64,000 nucleotides of DNA from Saccharothrix espanaensis DSM 44229 (GCF_000328705.1 NC_019673.1:1116001-1180000), one strand, 5' to 3'; shown: positions 41,940 through 50,435, numbered from the stretch's first letter. Notes: generated by a model not told the origin, from the sequence alone. Translations and numbers: made by a program.

Positions 41940-43418
41940 ATGCGCAAGCGCCAACTGGTGGCGGCCTCGGCGGCGGTGCTGGCCGCAGTCGGCACCGCGG
42001 TGGTCCTCACCGCGGCACCCGGTCAGGCCGAACCCCCGGTCGCCACGCTGGGCAGCCTCAGCGTCGACCCGGCCACCGGCAAGGACGTGCAGGCCCCCAC
42101 GTACACCACGTCGGCGGGCTGCTCGGCGGACTCGGACGGCTACAACCTGTTCGTCTACGGCCCCGGCGGCTTCGAGAACGGCCTGATCGGCACCACGCCG
42201 ACCGATGTCGGCTTCTCGACCGGCAACCCGATCACCGTGTTGCAGGGCCAGTCGTTCAAGGACATCGCGGTCGACAACAGCACGACCATCAAGCCGGGCG
42301 TGTACACGATCGTCGTGAACTGCGTGGACATGTTCTCCACCGAGGTCAAGGGCACGTTCACCCGCAAGCTGTGGTTCACCGACGCCACCAACTTCCGGTC
42401 GACGGACCCGGACGAGCCCACCTCGACCACGACGACCACCACCACGACCACCACCACGGAACCGACGACCACGACGACGGAACCGACCACCACCACGACG
42501 GAACCGACCACGACGACCACGGAACCGACCACCACGACGACCGAGCCGACCACCACCACGACGGAACCGACCACGACGACCACGGAACCGACGACCACCA
42601 CGACGGAACCGACGACCACCACCACCGAACCCACCACGACGACCACCGAGCCGACCACCACGACCACGGAACCGACGACGACCACGACCGAACCGACGAC
42701 CACGACCACGACCACCACCACGACGACCACGACGACCACCACCGCGCCGACGACCGAGCCGACGACGACCACGACTCAGCCGACGACGACCACGACCACC
42801 GCGCCCGGCCGCACGCTGACCCCGAACAAGAACAGCGGCAAGGACGTGGAAGCGCCTCGGTACACGACGTCCGAGGGCTGCGGCACGGACAACGCCGCCG
42901 ACATGGTCAACCTGATCATCAGCGGCCCCGGCGTGTTCAAGGACGGCCTGGCGGGCTCGGGCAGCACGGACGTCGGCTTCTCCAAGACCGACCCGATCAC
43001 CCTCCAGCAGGAGCAGAGCTTCAAGGACCTGGCGAAGGACGCCGAGGGCGAGATCGTGCCCGGTGCCTACGTCGTGACGCTGAACTGCGTGGACGGCTTC
43101 GTGGGCACGGTGTTCCGCAGCTTCGCGGTCGGCCTGAGGTTCACCACCGCCACGGACTGGGAGGTTGTCGGCCCCGTCGAGCCGACGACCACCACGACCA
43201 CGACGACCACCACCACCTCGGGCGGCGCCACCACCGACCCGAACACCACCGACCCGACGACCGACCCGACCACCACCACGGACCCGGCCGGCACCGACCC
43301 GCAGGCCGGTGGCCTGGCGGACACCGGTGCCAGCGTCGGCTTCCTGGTGCTGATCGGCGGCCTGCTGCTGGCCGGCGGTGGCCTCGTGTTCGTGGCCGCG
43401 CGCAGGCGTCGGGCCTGA
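41940..43418 (+). CDS. Cell-wall-sorted LAxTG protein with two two-Cys modules and Thr-Glu-Pro stalk
   Basis: 492 residues from ATG 41940 with GGAGGAAA upstream. Signal peptide, module 1 (about 38-150, TYTTSAGC ... VVNCVDMF), a stalk (about 158-285) built of twelve exact TTTTTEP heptads flanked by poly-Thr, module 2 (about 290-400, RYTTSEGC ... TLNCVDGF), a second Thr-rich linker, and a sorting signal LADTG (459-463), a hydrophobic helix and RRRR tail. LAxTG is the motif recognised by class E sortases in actinomycetes, so the protein is probably covalently wall-linked. The stalk likely spans the wall and may be O-glycosylated. The next gene encodes a degenerate sortase. Confidence 0.88.
   Translation: MRKRQLVAASAAVLAAVGTAVVLTAAPGQAEPPVATLGSLSVDPATGKDVQAPTYTTSAGCSADSDGYNLFVYGPGGFENGLIGTTPTDVGFSTGNPITVLQGQSFKDIAVDNSTTIKPGVYTIVVNCVDMFSTEVKGTFTRKLWFTDATNFRSTDPDEPTSTTTTTTTTTTTEPTTTTTEPTTTTTEPTTTTTEPTTTTTEPTTTTTEPTTTTTEPTTTTTEPTTTTTEPTTTTTEPTTTTTEPTTTTTEPTTTTTTTTTTTTTTTTAPTTEPTTTTTQPTTTTTTAPGRTLTPNKNSGKDVEAPRYTTSEGCGTDNAADMVNLIISGPGVFKDGLAGSGSTDVGFSKTDPITLQQEQSFKDLAKDAEGEIVPGAYVVTLNCVDGFVGTVFRSFAVGLRFTTATDWEVVGPVEPTTTTTTTTTTTSGGATTDPNTTDPTTDPTTTTDPAGTDPQAGGLADTGASVGFLVLIGGLLLAGGGLVFVAARRRRA
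42440..42696 (+). repeat. 21-bp coding repeat (TTTTTEP heptads)
   Basis: The Glu-Pro codon pair occurs twelve times at exactly 21-base spacing from 42459 to 42690, with synonymous ACC/ACG variation in the Thr codons between them. Further poly-Thr and one more EP follow to about 42800. Confidence 0.92.
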
Positions 43419-43426
43419 TGCTCACC

Positions 43427-43457
43427 GCCCGGACCGCGCCCACCGCGCGGTCCGGGC
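43427..43457 (+). terminator. Perfect hairpin between the LAxTG gene and the pseudo-sortase gene
   Basis: 13-bp perfect stem (GCCCGGACCGCGC / GCGCGGTCCGGGC) with a five-base loop (43440-43444), starting 8 bases after the LAxTG gene stop. No T run. It may terminate part of the transcripts so that the surface protein is made in excess over the downstream membrane components. Confidence 0.7.
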
Positions 43458-43479
43458 GTCCGTCGTGGAAAGGACCGCC

Positions 43480-44400
43480 GTGACCATGGTCGCCGAACCG
43501 CCGCCCCCCGCCCCGCCGATCCCGCTGCCCCCACCGGCACCGCTGCCGCCGCGCGGCAACCCCGGGCTGCGGCTGGCCGGTCAGATGGTGGTCATCGTGG
43601 GCGGGCTGATGCTGTGCTTCGTGGTGCAGTTCGCGGCCCTGGGCACGCTCAAGCACGGCCGTGACCAGAACCGGGCGCACGAGGAACTGCGGGTGCTGCT
43701 CGCCAACGCCACCGCGCCGGTCTCGGCGGTGGACGAGGGCGGCCGGCTGCTCGACTCCGGGACGCCCCTGGGCATCCTGGAGATCCCCCGGCTGGGCGTG
43801 CGCGAGGTGATCGGCGAGGGCACGTCGGCGCGCGCGCTGAAGTCCGGTCCCGGCCACCTGCGGGACACGCCGATGCCCGGCCAGGCCGGGGGCAGCGTGA
43901 TCCTGGGCCGGCGCGCCGGGTACGGCGGTCCGTTCGCGCAGTTGGACAAGCTCACGCCGGGTGACGTGGTCAAGGTGACCACCGGGCAGGGCGAGCACAC
44001 GTTCCGGGTGCAGGGCACGCGCCGCGCGGGCGACCCGCAGCGGCACGTGCCGCAGGCGGGCAAGGGCGGGCTGACCCTGGCCACCGCGGACGGGTCGTAC
44101 TTCCTGCCCACCGACGTGCTGTGGGTGGACGCGAAGCTGACCTCCGACGTGCAGCCGAACTCCGGCGCGCTGCCGAAGTTCGCGGTGCCGGACAACGAGC
44201 AGGTGATGGCGGGCGACCAGGAGGCGCTGGTGCCGGTCGCGCTGTGGGCGCTGGTGCTGGCGGCGGGCGCGATCGCCGTGGTGTTCCTGCACGTCCGCGT
44301 CGGGCGGTGGCAGGCGTGGGTGGTGGGCGTGCCGCTGCTGGGCGCGCTCGGCATCACGCTCGCCGACCAGGCCGCCGCGCTGCTGCCGAACCTGATCTAG
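43480..44400 (+). CDS. Sortase-fold membrane protein lacking the catalytic residues (pseudo-sortase)
   Basis: 306 residues from GTG 43480 with GGAAAGGA upstream (ATG 43486 possible). Pro-rich N-terminus, TM helix (about 31-55), sortase domain (about 93-220), and two C-terminal helices (about 240-262, 268-295). The fold is clear: [54 protein letters not shown]. In active enzymes the segment reads G-H-R and later T-L-x-T-C; here they are G-R144-R and T-L-A-T-A203, and the Arg region reads [10 protein letters not shown] with no Arg. All three catalytic positions are therefore substituted. It probably binds the neighbouring LAxTG or Ig-like proteins without transpeptidation. Confidence 0.85.
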   Translation: MTMVAEPPPPAPPIPLPPPAPLPPRGNPGLRLAGQMVVIVGGLMLCFVVQFAALGTLKHGRDQNRAHEELRVLLANATAPVSAVDEGGRLLDSGTPLGILEIPRLGVREVIGEGTSARALKSGPGHLRDTPMPGQAGGSVILGRRAGYGGPFAQLDKLTPGDVVKVTTGQGEHTFRVQGTRRAGDPQRHVPQAGKGGLTLATADGSYFLPTDVLWVDAKLTSDVQPNSGALPKFAVPDNEQVMAGDQEALVPVALWALVLAAGAIAVVFLHVRVGRWQAWVVGVPLLGALGITLADQAAALLPNLI

Positions 44401-44410
44401 GAGACCGAAG

Positions 44411-44473
44411 ATGACCCAGACCACGACCCAGGCGATGACCCGGACCACAACCCAGGCGATGACCCGGACCATG
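44411..44473 (+). repeat. 24-bp tandem repeat at the pstB start with three in-frame ATGs
   Basis: Units at 44411-44434, 44435-44458 and a partial at 44459-44473 encode [21 protein letters not shown]. Each unit starts with ATG; only the first has a good ribosome site (AGGAG at 44399-44403). Confidence 0.9.
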
Positions 44474-45259
44474 GTGCCCACCGGCCAGGCGGCGCTGGAC
44501 GCGCGGGAGATCTCGGCCTGGTTCGGGGACCGCAAGGTGCTCGACCGGGTGTCGCTGGCGATGCCCGCCGGGTCGGTGACCGCGCTGATCGGCCCGTCCG
44601 GCTGCGGCAAGTCCACGTTCCTGCGCACCCTCAACCGGATGCACGAGCTGATCCCGTCGGCGTCGCTGGCGGGCGAGGTGCTGCTGTTCGGCAAGGACGT
44701 CTACGACCCGGGCGTGAAGCTGACCGACGCCCGCCGCGAGATCGGCATGGTCTTCCAGAAGCCGAACCCGTTCCCGGCCATGTCGATCTACGACAACGTG
44801 GTCGCGGGCCTGAAGCTGACCGGCGGGCGGGCGCGGCGGGCGGAGAAGGACGCGCTGGTCGAGGAGTGCCTGGGCAAGGCGGGCCTGTGGGTCGAGGTCC
44901 GGGACCGGCTGCGCCAGCCCGGCGGGGCGCTGTCGGGCGGCCAGCAGCAGCGGCTGTGCATCGCGCGGTCGCTGGCGGTGCGGCCCAGGGTGCTGCTGAT
45001 GGACGAGCCGTGCTCGGCGCTGGACCCCACGTCGACGCGGCGGATCGAGCAGACCATCCACGAACTGGCGCACGAGGTGACGATCGTGATCGTCACGCAC
45101 AACATGCAGCAGGCGGCGCGGGTCTCGCAGCAGTGCGCGTTCTTCCTGGCCGAGCAGGGCACGCCGGGCGTGATCGTCGAGGCGGGCGACACGAAGACCA
45201 TCTTCGAGGCCCCGTCCGACCAGCGCACCGCCGACTACGTGCACGGCCGCTTCGGCTGA
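44411..45259 (+). CDS. pstB: Phosphate-type ABC transporter ATP-binding protein PstB
   Basis: 282 residues. Walker [10 protein letters not shown] (61-69), Q-loop [18 protein letters not shown] (PstB-specific), signature [16 protein letters not shown], Walker [14 protein letters not shown] and H-switch IVTHNMQQA. It should power PstC/PstA encoded 12 kb upstream; the intervening surface genes are all in the same direction. The N-terminus is extended by about 20 residues of Thr/Gln repeats with three possible ATG starts. A small stem CACCCG/CGGGTG (45269-45283) follows the stop. No phoU gene follows. Confidence 0.93.
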   Translation: MTQTTTQAMTRTTTQAMTRTMVPTGQAALDAREISAWFGDRKVLDRVSLAMPAGSVTALIGPSGCGKSTFLRTLNRMHELIPSASLAGEVLLFGKDVYDPGVKLTDARREIGMVFQKPNPFPAMSIYDNVVAGLKLTGGRARRAEKDALVEECLGKAGLWVEVRDRLRQPGGALSGGQQQRLCIARSLAVRPRVLLMDEPCSALDPTSTRRIEQTIHELAHEVTIVIVTHNMQQAARVSQQCAFFLAEQGTPGVIVEAGDTKTIFEAPSDQRTADYVHGRFG

Positions 45260-45328
45260 AAACCCCCGCACCCGACCCGGGTGTTGCGCCACAATGGCCG
45301 ACCGGGGTGGTGGAGCGCGGGGGTCGCG

Positions 45329-46309
45329 GTGGACGTCGTGGAGCTGGACCCGCATCGGGCGGGGATCGAGGAGTTGGCGGAGTACTACCGGGTCCGGCAG
45401 GACGGCCGGGACCCGGAGGACGACGACAGACCGGACTTCGAGGCCGCGGTCGAGCGGATGCGCAACCCGTTCCCCGGCCTCGGTGAGGCGTCGTTCCGCC
45501 TGGTCCGCGATGCGGGCACGGCCGTGGCCGTGGCGTACCTGCGGTTCCCGGAGGACCAGAACGCGCACATCGTCGTCGTGGACGTGATCGTGCACCCGGA
45601 CCACCGCCGGCGCGGCGTGGGCACGAAGGTGCTGCGGCACCTGGCGGCGGAGTTCGCCGCGCGGGGCCGCCGGGTGGTCGAGGGCTGGCTGGTGCCCGAG
45701 GACGGTCCGGGCGACCTGTGGGGCCGGGGGCTGGGCTTCCGCACGGTCCGCGCCATCGCCCGGCTGCGACTGGACCTCGCCACGGCCGACCGCGCGCTGT
45801 GGGACGTGCCGCCGCCCGCCGGGTACCGGGTGGCGCGGTGGCCGGTCGCCGTGCCGGAGGAGTACCTGGAGTCCTACGCGGTGGCGCGCGGCGCGATCCA
45901 CGACGCCCCGATCGGCCAGACCGAGTTCCGCCCACCGGAGTGGACCGCCGAGCGCGTCCGGGAGTACGAGGCGCAGGCCCGTGAGCAGGGCAACGACCAG
46001 CGCGTGGTCGTCGCACTGCACGGCGACACCGTGGTCGGCCTGAGCGAGGTGCTCATCGTGCCGCACCACCCGCAGGAGTGCTACCAGGGCGACACGGCCG
46101 TCCTGACGGCCCACCGGGGCCACCGGATCGGCCTGTGGCTCAAGGGCGAGATGGCCCGCTGGCTCACCGAGGACCGCCCGGAGGTGCGCCGGCTGTCCAC
46201 CGCGACCGAAGGCGACAACGACCACATGATCCGGGTCAACCACGAGATGGGCTTCCGGTCGCTCACGTCGTCGCTGGTGATCGCCTGCCCGGTCGCCGAC
46301 CTGCGCTGA
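45329..46309 (+). CDS. Tandem-GNAT acetyltransferase
   Basis: 326 residues from GTG 45329 (start uncertain; upstream GTGs exist). Two GNAT-like halves: the first with VVDVIVHPDHRRRGVGTKVLRHLAAEFAARG, where HRRRGVG is the acetyl-CoA pyrophosphate loop; the second with TAVLTAHRGHRIGLWLKGEMARWL, where the loop is HRGHRIG. Such duplicated enzymes acetylate antibiotics, mycothiol precursors or amino sugars. It is monocistronic, follows pstB by 69 bases and is convergent with the siderophore permease gene. Substrate not predictable. Confidence 0.85.
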   Translation: MDVVELDPHRAGIEELAEYYRVRQDGRDPEDDDRPDFEAAVERMRNPFPGLGEASFRLVRDAGTAVAVAYLRFPEDQNAHIVVVDVIVHPDHRRRGVGTKVLRHLAAEFAARGRRVVEGWLVPEDGPGDLWGRGLGFRTVRAIARLRLDLATADRALWDVPPPAGYRVARWPVAVPEEYLESYAVARGAIHDAPIGQTEFRPPEWTAERVREYEAQAREQGNDQRVVVALHGDTVVGLSEVLIVPHHPQECYQGDTAVLTAHRGHRIGLWLKGEMARWLTEDRPEVRRLSTATEGDNDHMIRVNHEMGFRSLTSSLVIACPVADLR

Positions 46310-46465
46310 GGGGTCCTGCGACGGTCTACGCCGACCGCGCTACGACCACGACAAGTACCGTCGACGCCTGCGCGCCACGGGAATCGCGCCTCGGATCGCC
46401 CGTCACGGTGAACCCCCACGGCTCCTACCGACACGTCCAGCGATTCTGTCAGGACCTCCGAGGGG

Positions 46466-48502
46466 TCAGCGCGCTTCCCTGGTGCGCCACAGCAGCAGCA
46501 CGAAGTACGGCGTCCCGACCAGCGCGATGACCAGCCCGGCCGGCACCTGGGCCGGCGCGATCACGGTGCGGCCCAACGTGTCCGCGAGGCTCACCAGCAC
46601 CGCGCCGACGGCCGCCGCCACCGGCAGGACCCGGGCGTGCCGGCCGCCGACCAGCGACCGCGCCAGGTGCGGCGCGACCAGCCCGACGAACGCCACCACG
46701 CCGATCGCCGACACCGCGGCCGCCGCCAGGATCCCGGCCGACACCAGCACCACCAGCCGCGACCGCTCCACCCGCAGCCCCAGCACGCGCGGCGTGTCGT
46801 CGTCGAGGACGTGCAGGTCGAGTTCCCGCTGCCGGGCCCACAACAGCGGCGTGAGCACGACCAGCGCCACCGCCACCGGCAGCACCTGCTCCAGCGTCCG
46901 CCCGTAGGTGGAGCCGGACAGCCAGGTCAGCGCCTTGGCCGAGTTGTACGGGTCGGAGGTCACGATCAGCAGGGTGATCAGCGCCATCCCGCCGGACCAC
47001 ATCGCGATGCCGATGACCACCAGCCGGTCCGGGTCCAGCCCCGAGCGCCACGCCAGCCCGTAGACCAGCGCGAACGCCGCCGCCGCGCCGAGCCCGGCGG
47101 CACCGGCGATCTGCCACGCCCCGGCCAGCGGCACGAGCGTGATCAGCGTGATCGCACCGACGCCCGCGCCGGCCGTGATGCCCAGCAGACCGGGCTCCGC
47201 CAACGGGTTGCGGCTCACCGACTGGATCCCGCAGCCCGACACGGCCAGCGCCGCGCCGGCCGTCAACGCCGCCAGCACCCGCGGCAGCCGTTGGTCCAGC
47301 ACGAAGGTCAGCGCGGTGCCGGTCCGCCCGCCGACCCAGTTGACCAGGTCGCCCAGCAGCACCAGCCGGTCGCCGAACAGCATCCCGGCCACCGGGGCGA
47401 GCACCACCAGCGCGGTCAGCACGCCGCCGACCACGGCCAGCCGCCGCCGCGACCCGGCCACGCCGACCCGTCCGGCGGGAGCCGCCCGACCCGCCCGGCC
47501 GGACGACGTGCGCCCGCGCCGCGCCAGCCAGATCAGCACCACCGCGCCGAGCAACGTCGTCATGACGCCGGTCGGCACGCGCAGCGCCTCGGCCGAGCCC
47601 AGCACCGCGCGCAGCAGCACGTCCGCGCCCACCACGAGCAGCACGCCGACCAGACCGGACACCGGCAGCAGCACCCGGTGGCGGCCCAGCTTCGGCGCGA
47701 CCGGCACGAGCAGCTTCACGATCACCGGCGCGCACAGCCCGACGAACCCGACCGGCCCGGCCACGGTCACCGCCGCGGCGGTCAGCGCCACGGTCAGCAG
47801 CACCGTGCCGATCCGGGTCCGGCGCACCCGCAGCCCGAGCACGGCGGCGTTGTCGTCGCCCAGCGCCAGCACGTCCAGCGACCGCCCCATGGCGACCAGC
47901 GCCAGCACGGCGAGCGCCACGACGGGCGTCATCCGCGCGGTGGCGTCGAGGTTCGCGACGGTGAGCGACCCGCTGCCCCAGGCGAACAGCCCGGAGGTCT
48001 CCTGCTCGTACATCAGCAGCAGCAGGATGGTCAGCGACTGCAACGCCAGCGCGACCGCCGACCCCACCAGCACCAGCCGGGGACTGGTTCCCCCGCCGCC
48101 GGACAGGCCGAGCACGAACGCCGCCGCGCCGAGGCCGCCGACGAACGCGGCACCGCCGGCGGGCAGCGTGGGCAGGCTCAGCCCGAACGCGGCGATCGCG
48201 ACCACGGCCAGGTGCGCGCCCGCGTTGACCGCGAGGGTGTCCGGCGAGGCCAGCGGGTTGCGCGCCACGGACTGCATGCCCGCGCCGGCCACGCCCAGCG
48301 CGACGCCGAGCAGCAGCGCGGTGAGCAGGCGCGGCACCCGGGACCCGGCGAGGACCGCGTGGGTCTCCGGGGTGCCTTGTCCGACAAGGGCTTGGAGCAC
48401 GTCGAAGACGCCGGTGGCGGACGTGCCCTGGGTGAGGTGGACGGCGGAGAGCACGACGATGAGCGCCGCGATCCCCGCCGTCACGGCGGCGGTGCGGACC
48501 AC
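46466..48502 (-). CDS. Fused FecCD-type siderophore ABC permease (FhuB-like)
   Basis: 678 residues from GTG 48502, directly after the stop of the binding-protein gene with one base between. Two FecCD halves (about 1-335 and 345-678), each with about nine or ten helices and the signatures GAGMQSVARNPLASPDTLAVNAGAHLAV and GCGIQSVSRNPLAEPGLLGITAGAGVGA. It forms the whole transmembrane channel for an iron-siderophore importer, like E. coli FhuB. Partners are the lipoprotein and ATPase encoded just upstream in the operon. Confidence 0.94.
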   Translation of the reverse strand: MVRTAAVTAGIAALIVVLSAVHLTQGTSATGVFDVLQALVGQGTPETHAVLAGSRVPRLLTALLLGVALGVAGAGMQSVARNPLASPDTLAVNAGAHLAVVAIAAFGLSLPTLPAGGAAFVGGLGAAAFVLGLSGGGGTSPRLVLVGSAVALALQSLTILLLLMYEQETSGLFAWGSGSLTVANLDATARMTPVVALAVLALVAMGRSLDVLALGDDNAAVLGLRVRRTRIGTVLLTVALTAAAVTVAGPVGFVGLCAPVIVKLLVPVAPKLGRHRVLLPVSGLVGVLLVVGADVLLRAVLGSAEALRVPTGVMTTLLGAVVLIWLARRGRTSSGRAGRAAPAGRVGVAGSRRRLAVVGGVLTALVVLAPVAGMLFGDRLVLLGDLVNWVGGRTGTALTFVLDQRLPRVLAALTAGAALAVSGCGIQSVSRNPLAEPGLLGITAGAGVGAITLITLVPLAGAWQIAGAAGLGAAAAFALVYGLAWRSGLDPDRLVVIGIAMWSGGMALITLLIVTSDPYNSAKALTWLSGSTYGRTLEQVLPVAVALVVLTPLLWARQRELDLHVLDDDTPRVLGLRVERSRLVVLVSAGILAAAAVSAIGVVAFVGLVAPHLARSLVGGRHARVLPVAAAVGAVLVSLADTLGRTVIAPAQVPAGLVIALVGTPYFVLLLWRTREAR

Positions 48503-48503
48503 G

Positions 48504-49469
48504 TCAGGCGGTGACGGCCTTGGCGATCTGGTCGGCGAGCGCGCCGACCGTCCTCGGCCCGCCGAACATCCAGGTGCCCGACGCCAGCTTGGTGATCTTC
48601 TTCGAGGTCACGAACGGCAGCCGCTGCCACACCGGGTTCTGCTCCAGGCCGGTGGCGAACACGTCCTCCTCGGAGGCCACGTAGAACATGACGGTCTTCG
48701 GGTCGGTCACCGCGGTCAGGCCCTCGACGTCGGTCTGGCCCAGCCCCCACTGCGAGTCGACCTGGCCGGTCCAGGTGTTCTTCAGGCCGACCTGCTCGGC
48801 GATGTCGGAGATCAGCGAGCCCTTGCCGAACGGGCGGATGCTGACCGTGCTGCCCTCCAGCCAGCCGTCGGCCATCAGGAACGGGGTGCCGGTGGCGCCC
48901 TTGGCCTCGACGGCCTTCTTGCCCTCGGCGAGCTTGGCGTCCATGTCGGAGAGCAGCTTGTCGCCCTCGGCGGACTTGCCGACGGCCTTGGCGATGATCT
49001 TCACGTCGTCACGCAGCCGGTCGAGGTTGCGGGTGGCGTCGCTGGTCTTGGTCACCAGGACCGGGACGTACTTCTCCAGCTGCGGCACCAGGGTCGACTC
49101 GCGCTCCTCGGCCATCACCACGACGTCCGGGTTGAGCGCGACGATCGCGTCCACGCTGGGCTCGTTGCGCTTGCCGACGTCCTTGACCGAGGCGTCCAGC
49201 GTGACCGCGGTGTCCCAGACCTTGAAGCCCGCCACGTCGGCCACGCCGACCGGCTGCACGCCCAGCGAGGCCACGATCTCGGCCTCGGCCCACTCCAGCG
49301 CGACGACCTTCGTGGCGGGTGCCTTGAGCTCCACGGCCTTGCCCCGCGAGTCGGTCACCGTCACCGGGCCGCCGGCCGCGGCGGTCTCGCCGGTGGACGG
49401 GGCGTTCTCCGTCGTGCCGCAGGCGGTCAACGCGATCGCGGCGGCCGCGATCAGGGCGGGGATGCGCAT
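48504..49469 (-). CDS. Siderophore-binding lipoprotein (FepB/FhuD-like)
   Basis: 321 residues from ATG 49469 with GGAGAAGAG upstream. Lipoprotein signal with LTAC (Cys17). The mature protein shows the type III binding-protein pattern: ATKVVALEWAEAEIVASLGVQPVGVAD, VDAIVALNPDVVVMAEE and a helical backbone between two lobes. It would capture a ferric siderophore outside the membrane and deliver it to the fused permease. A 15-bp tandem repeat separates it from the upstream ATPase gene. Confidence 0.93.
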   Translation of the reverse strand: MRIPALIAAAAIALTACGTTENAPSTGETAAAGGPVTVTDSRGKAVELKAPATKVVALEWAEAEIVASLGVQPVGVADVAGFKVWDTAVTLDASVKDVGKRNEPSVDAIVALNPDVVVMAEERESTLVPQLEKYVPVLVTKTSDATRNLDRLRDDVKIIAKAVGKSAEGDKLLSDMDAKLAEGKKAVEAKGATGTPFLMADGWLEGSTVSIRPFGKGSLISDIAEQVGLKNTWTGQVDSQWGLGQTDVEGLTAVTDPKTVMFYVASEEDVFATGLEQNPVWQRLPFVTSKKITKLASGTWMFGGPRTVGALADQIAKAVTA

Positions 49470-49525
49470 GGTGCTCTTCTCCGTTGTGGTTTCGGGCGGA
49501 GTGCTCCTCGGGCGGAGCGTTCTCG

Positions 49526-49611
49526 GGTGGGGTGCTTTGGGGTGGGGTGCTTTGGGGTGGGGTGCTTCGGGTGGGGTGCTCTGGGTGGACTGCTTTGGGG
49601 TGGGTGCTGCC
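49526..49611 (-). repeat. 14-15-bp tandem repeat in the siderophore operon
   Basis: On the plus strand GGTGGGGTGCTTTGG occurs at 49526 and 49541 exactly, with one change at 49556, followed by three diverged units. It fills most of the gap between the ATPase stop and the binding-protein start. Confidence 0.92.
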
Positions 49612-49613
49612 GG

Positions 49614-50435
49614 TCAGACGGGGCGGGGCGTGTGCCGGCCCAGCGGGCGGCAGTGGATGGCCCCGGTCACCGGGTCGTCGGCGACGTGGACCGCGATGCC
49701 GTAGGCCTCGCTGAGGTGCGCCGGGGTGAGGACGTCGCGGACGTCGCCGGCCGCGACCACCCGGCCCTCGTTGAGCAGCACCACCCGGTCGGCGATGATC
49801 GCCGCGTGGTCCAGGTCGTGCAGCACCACGCCCACCGCCACGTCGTGGTCGTTCGCCAGGTCGCGGACGACGTCGAGGACCTCGACCTGGTAGCGCAGGT
49901 CGAGGTGGTTGGTGGGTTCGTCCAGCAGCAGCGCGGAGGTCTCCTGCGCCAGGCAGGAGGCCAGCCAGACGCGCTGAAGCTCGCCGCCGGACAGCTCGTC
50001 CACGCCGCGCTCGGCCATGTCGGTCACGCCGGTCAGCGCCATGGCGCGGTCGACCGCGGCGGCCCCGTCGGTGTCGACGCCGCGCCAGCCGGAGCGGTAC
50101 GGGTAGCGCCCGTAGCCGACGACGTCGCGCACGGACACCCCGGACGGGGTGGGGCGGTGCTGGGTGAGCAGCGTGACGTTGCGGGCGAACTCCTTGCCGG
50201 ACAACGCCGAGCCGTGCCAGACCCGGCGCTCGCCGAGCTGGACGTCGCCGTCCTTCGGCTTGTGCAGCCGGGCCAGCGAGCGCAGCACCGTGGACTTGCC
50301 CGAGCCGTTGGGCCCGACCAGCGCCGTCACGGTGCCGCGGTGCAGTTCGAGCGAGACGCCGTGCACGACGGTGCGGTCGTGGTGTGCGAGCACCAGACCG
50401 TGACCGGCCAGCAGCGCGCCATCGCCCTTGGACAT
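49614..50435 (-). CDS. Siderophore ABC transporter ATPase (FepC/FhuC-like)
   Basis: 273 residues. Walker A GPNGSGKST (41-49), FARNVTLLTQHRPTPSGVSVRDVVGYGRYPYRS (FhuC/FepC-type), signature LSGGELQRVWLASCLAQ, Walker B LLLDEPTNHLDLRYQ. First gene of the iron-uptake operon. The ATG has no Shine-Dalgarno sequence; an iron box directly abuts it, so the transcript may be leaderless. Confidence 0.94.
   Translation of the reverse strand: MSKGDGALLAGHGLVLAHHDRTVVHGVSLELHRGTVTALVGPNGSGKSTVLRSLARLHKPKDGDVQLGERRVWHGSALSGKEFARNVTLLTQHRPTPSGVSVRDVVGYGRYPYRSGWRGVDTDGAAAVDRAMALTGVTDMAERGVDELSGGELQRVWLASCLAQETSALLLDEPTNHLDLRYQVEVLDVVRDLANDHDVAVGVVLHDLDHAAIIADRVVLLNEGRVVAAGDVRDVLTPAHLSEAYGIAVHVADDPVTGAIHCRPLGRHTPRPV

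Noticed and set aside
42155..42772. Minus-strand frame of Val/Gly repeats
   Set aside because: Complement of the Thr-rich stalk; no start context.
42440..42810. Repeat array resembling CRISPR
   Set aside because: 21-bp units have no unique spacers, are in frame and encode TTTTTEP; no cas genes nearby.
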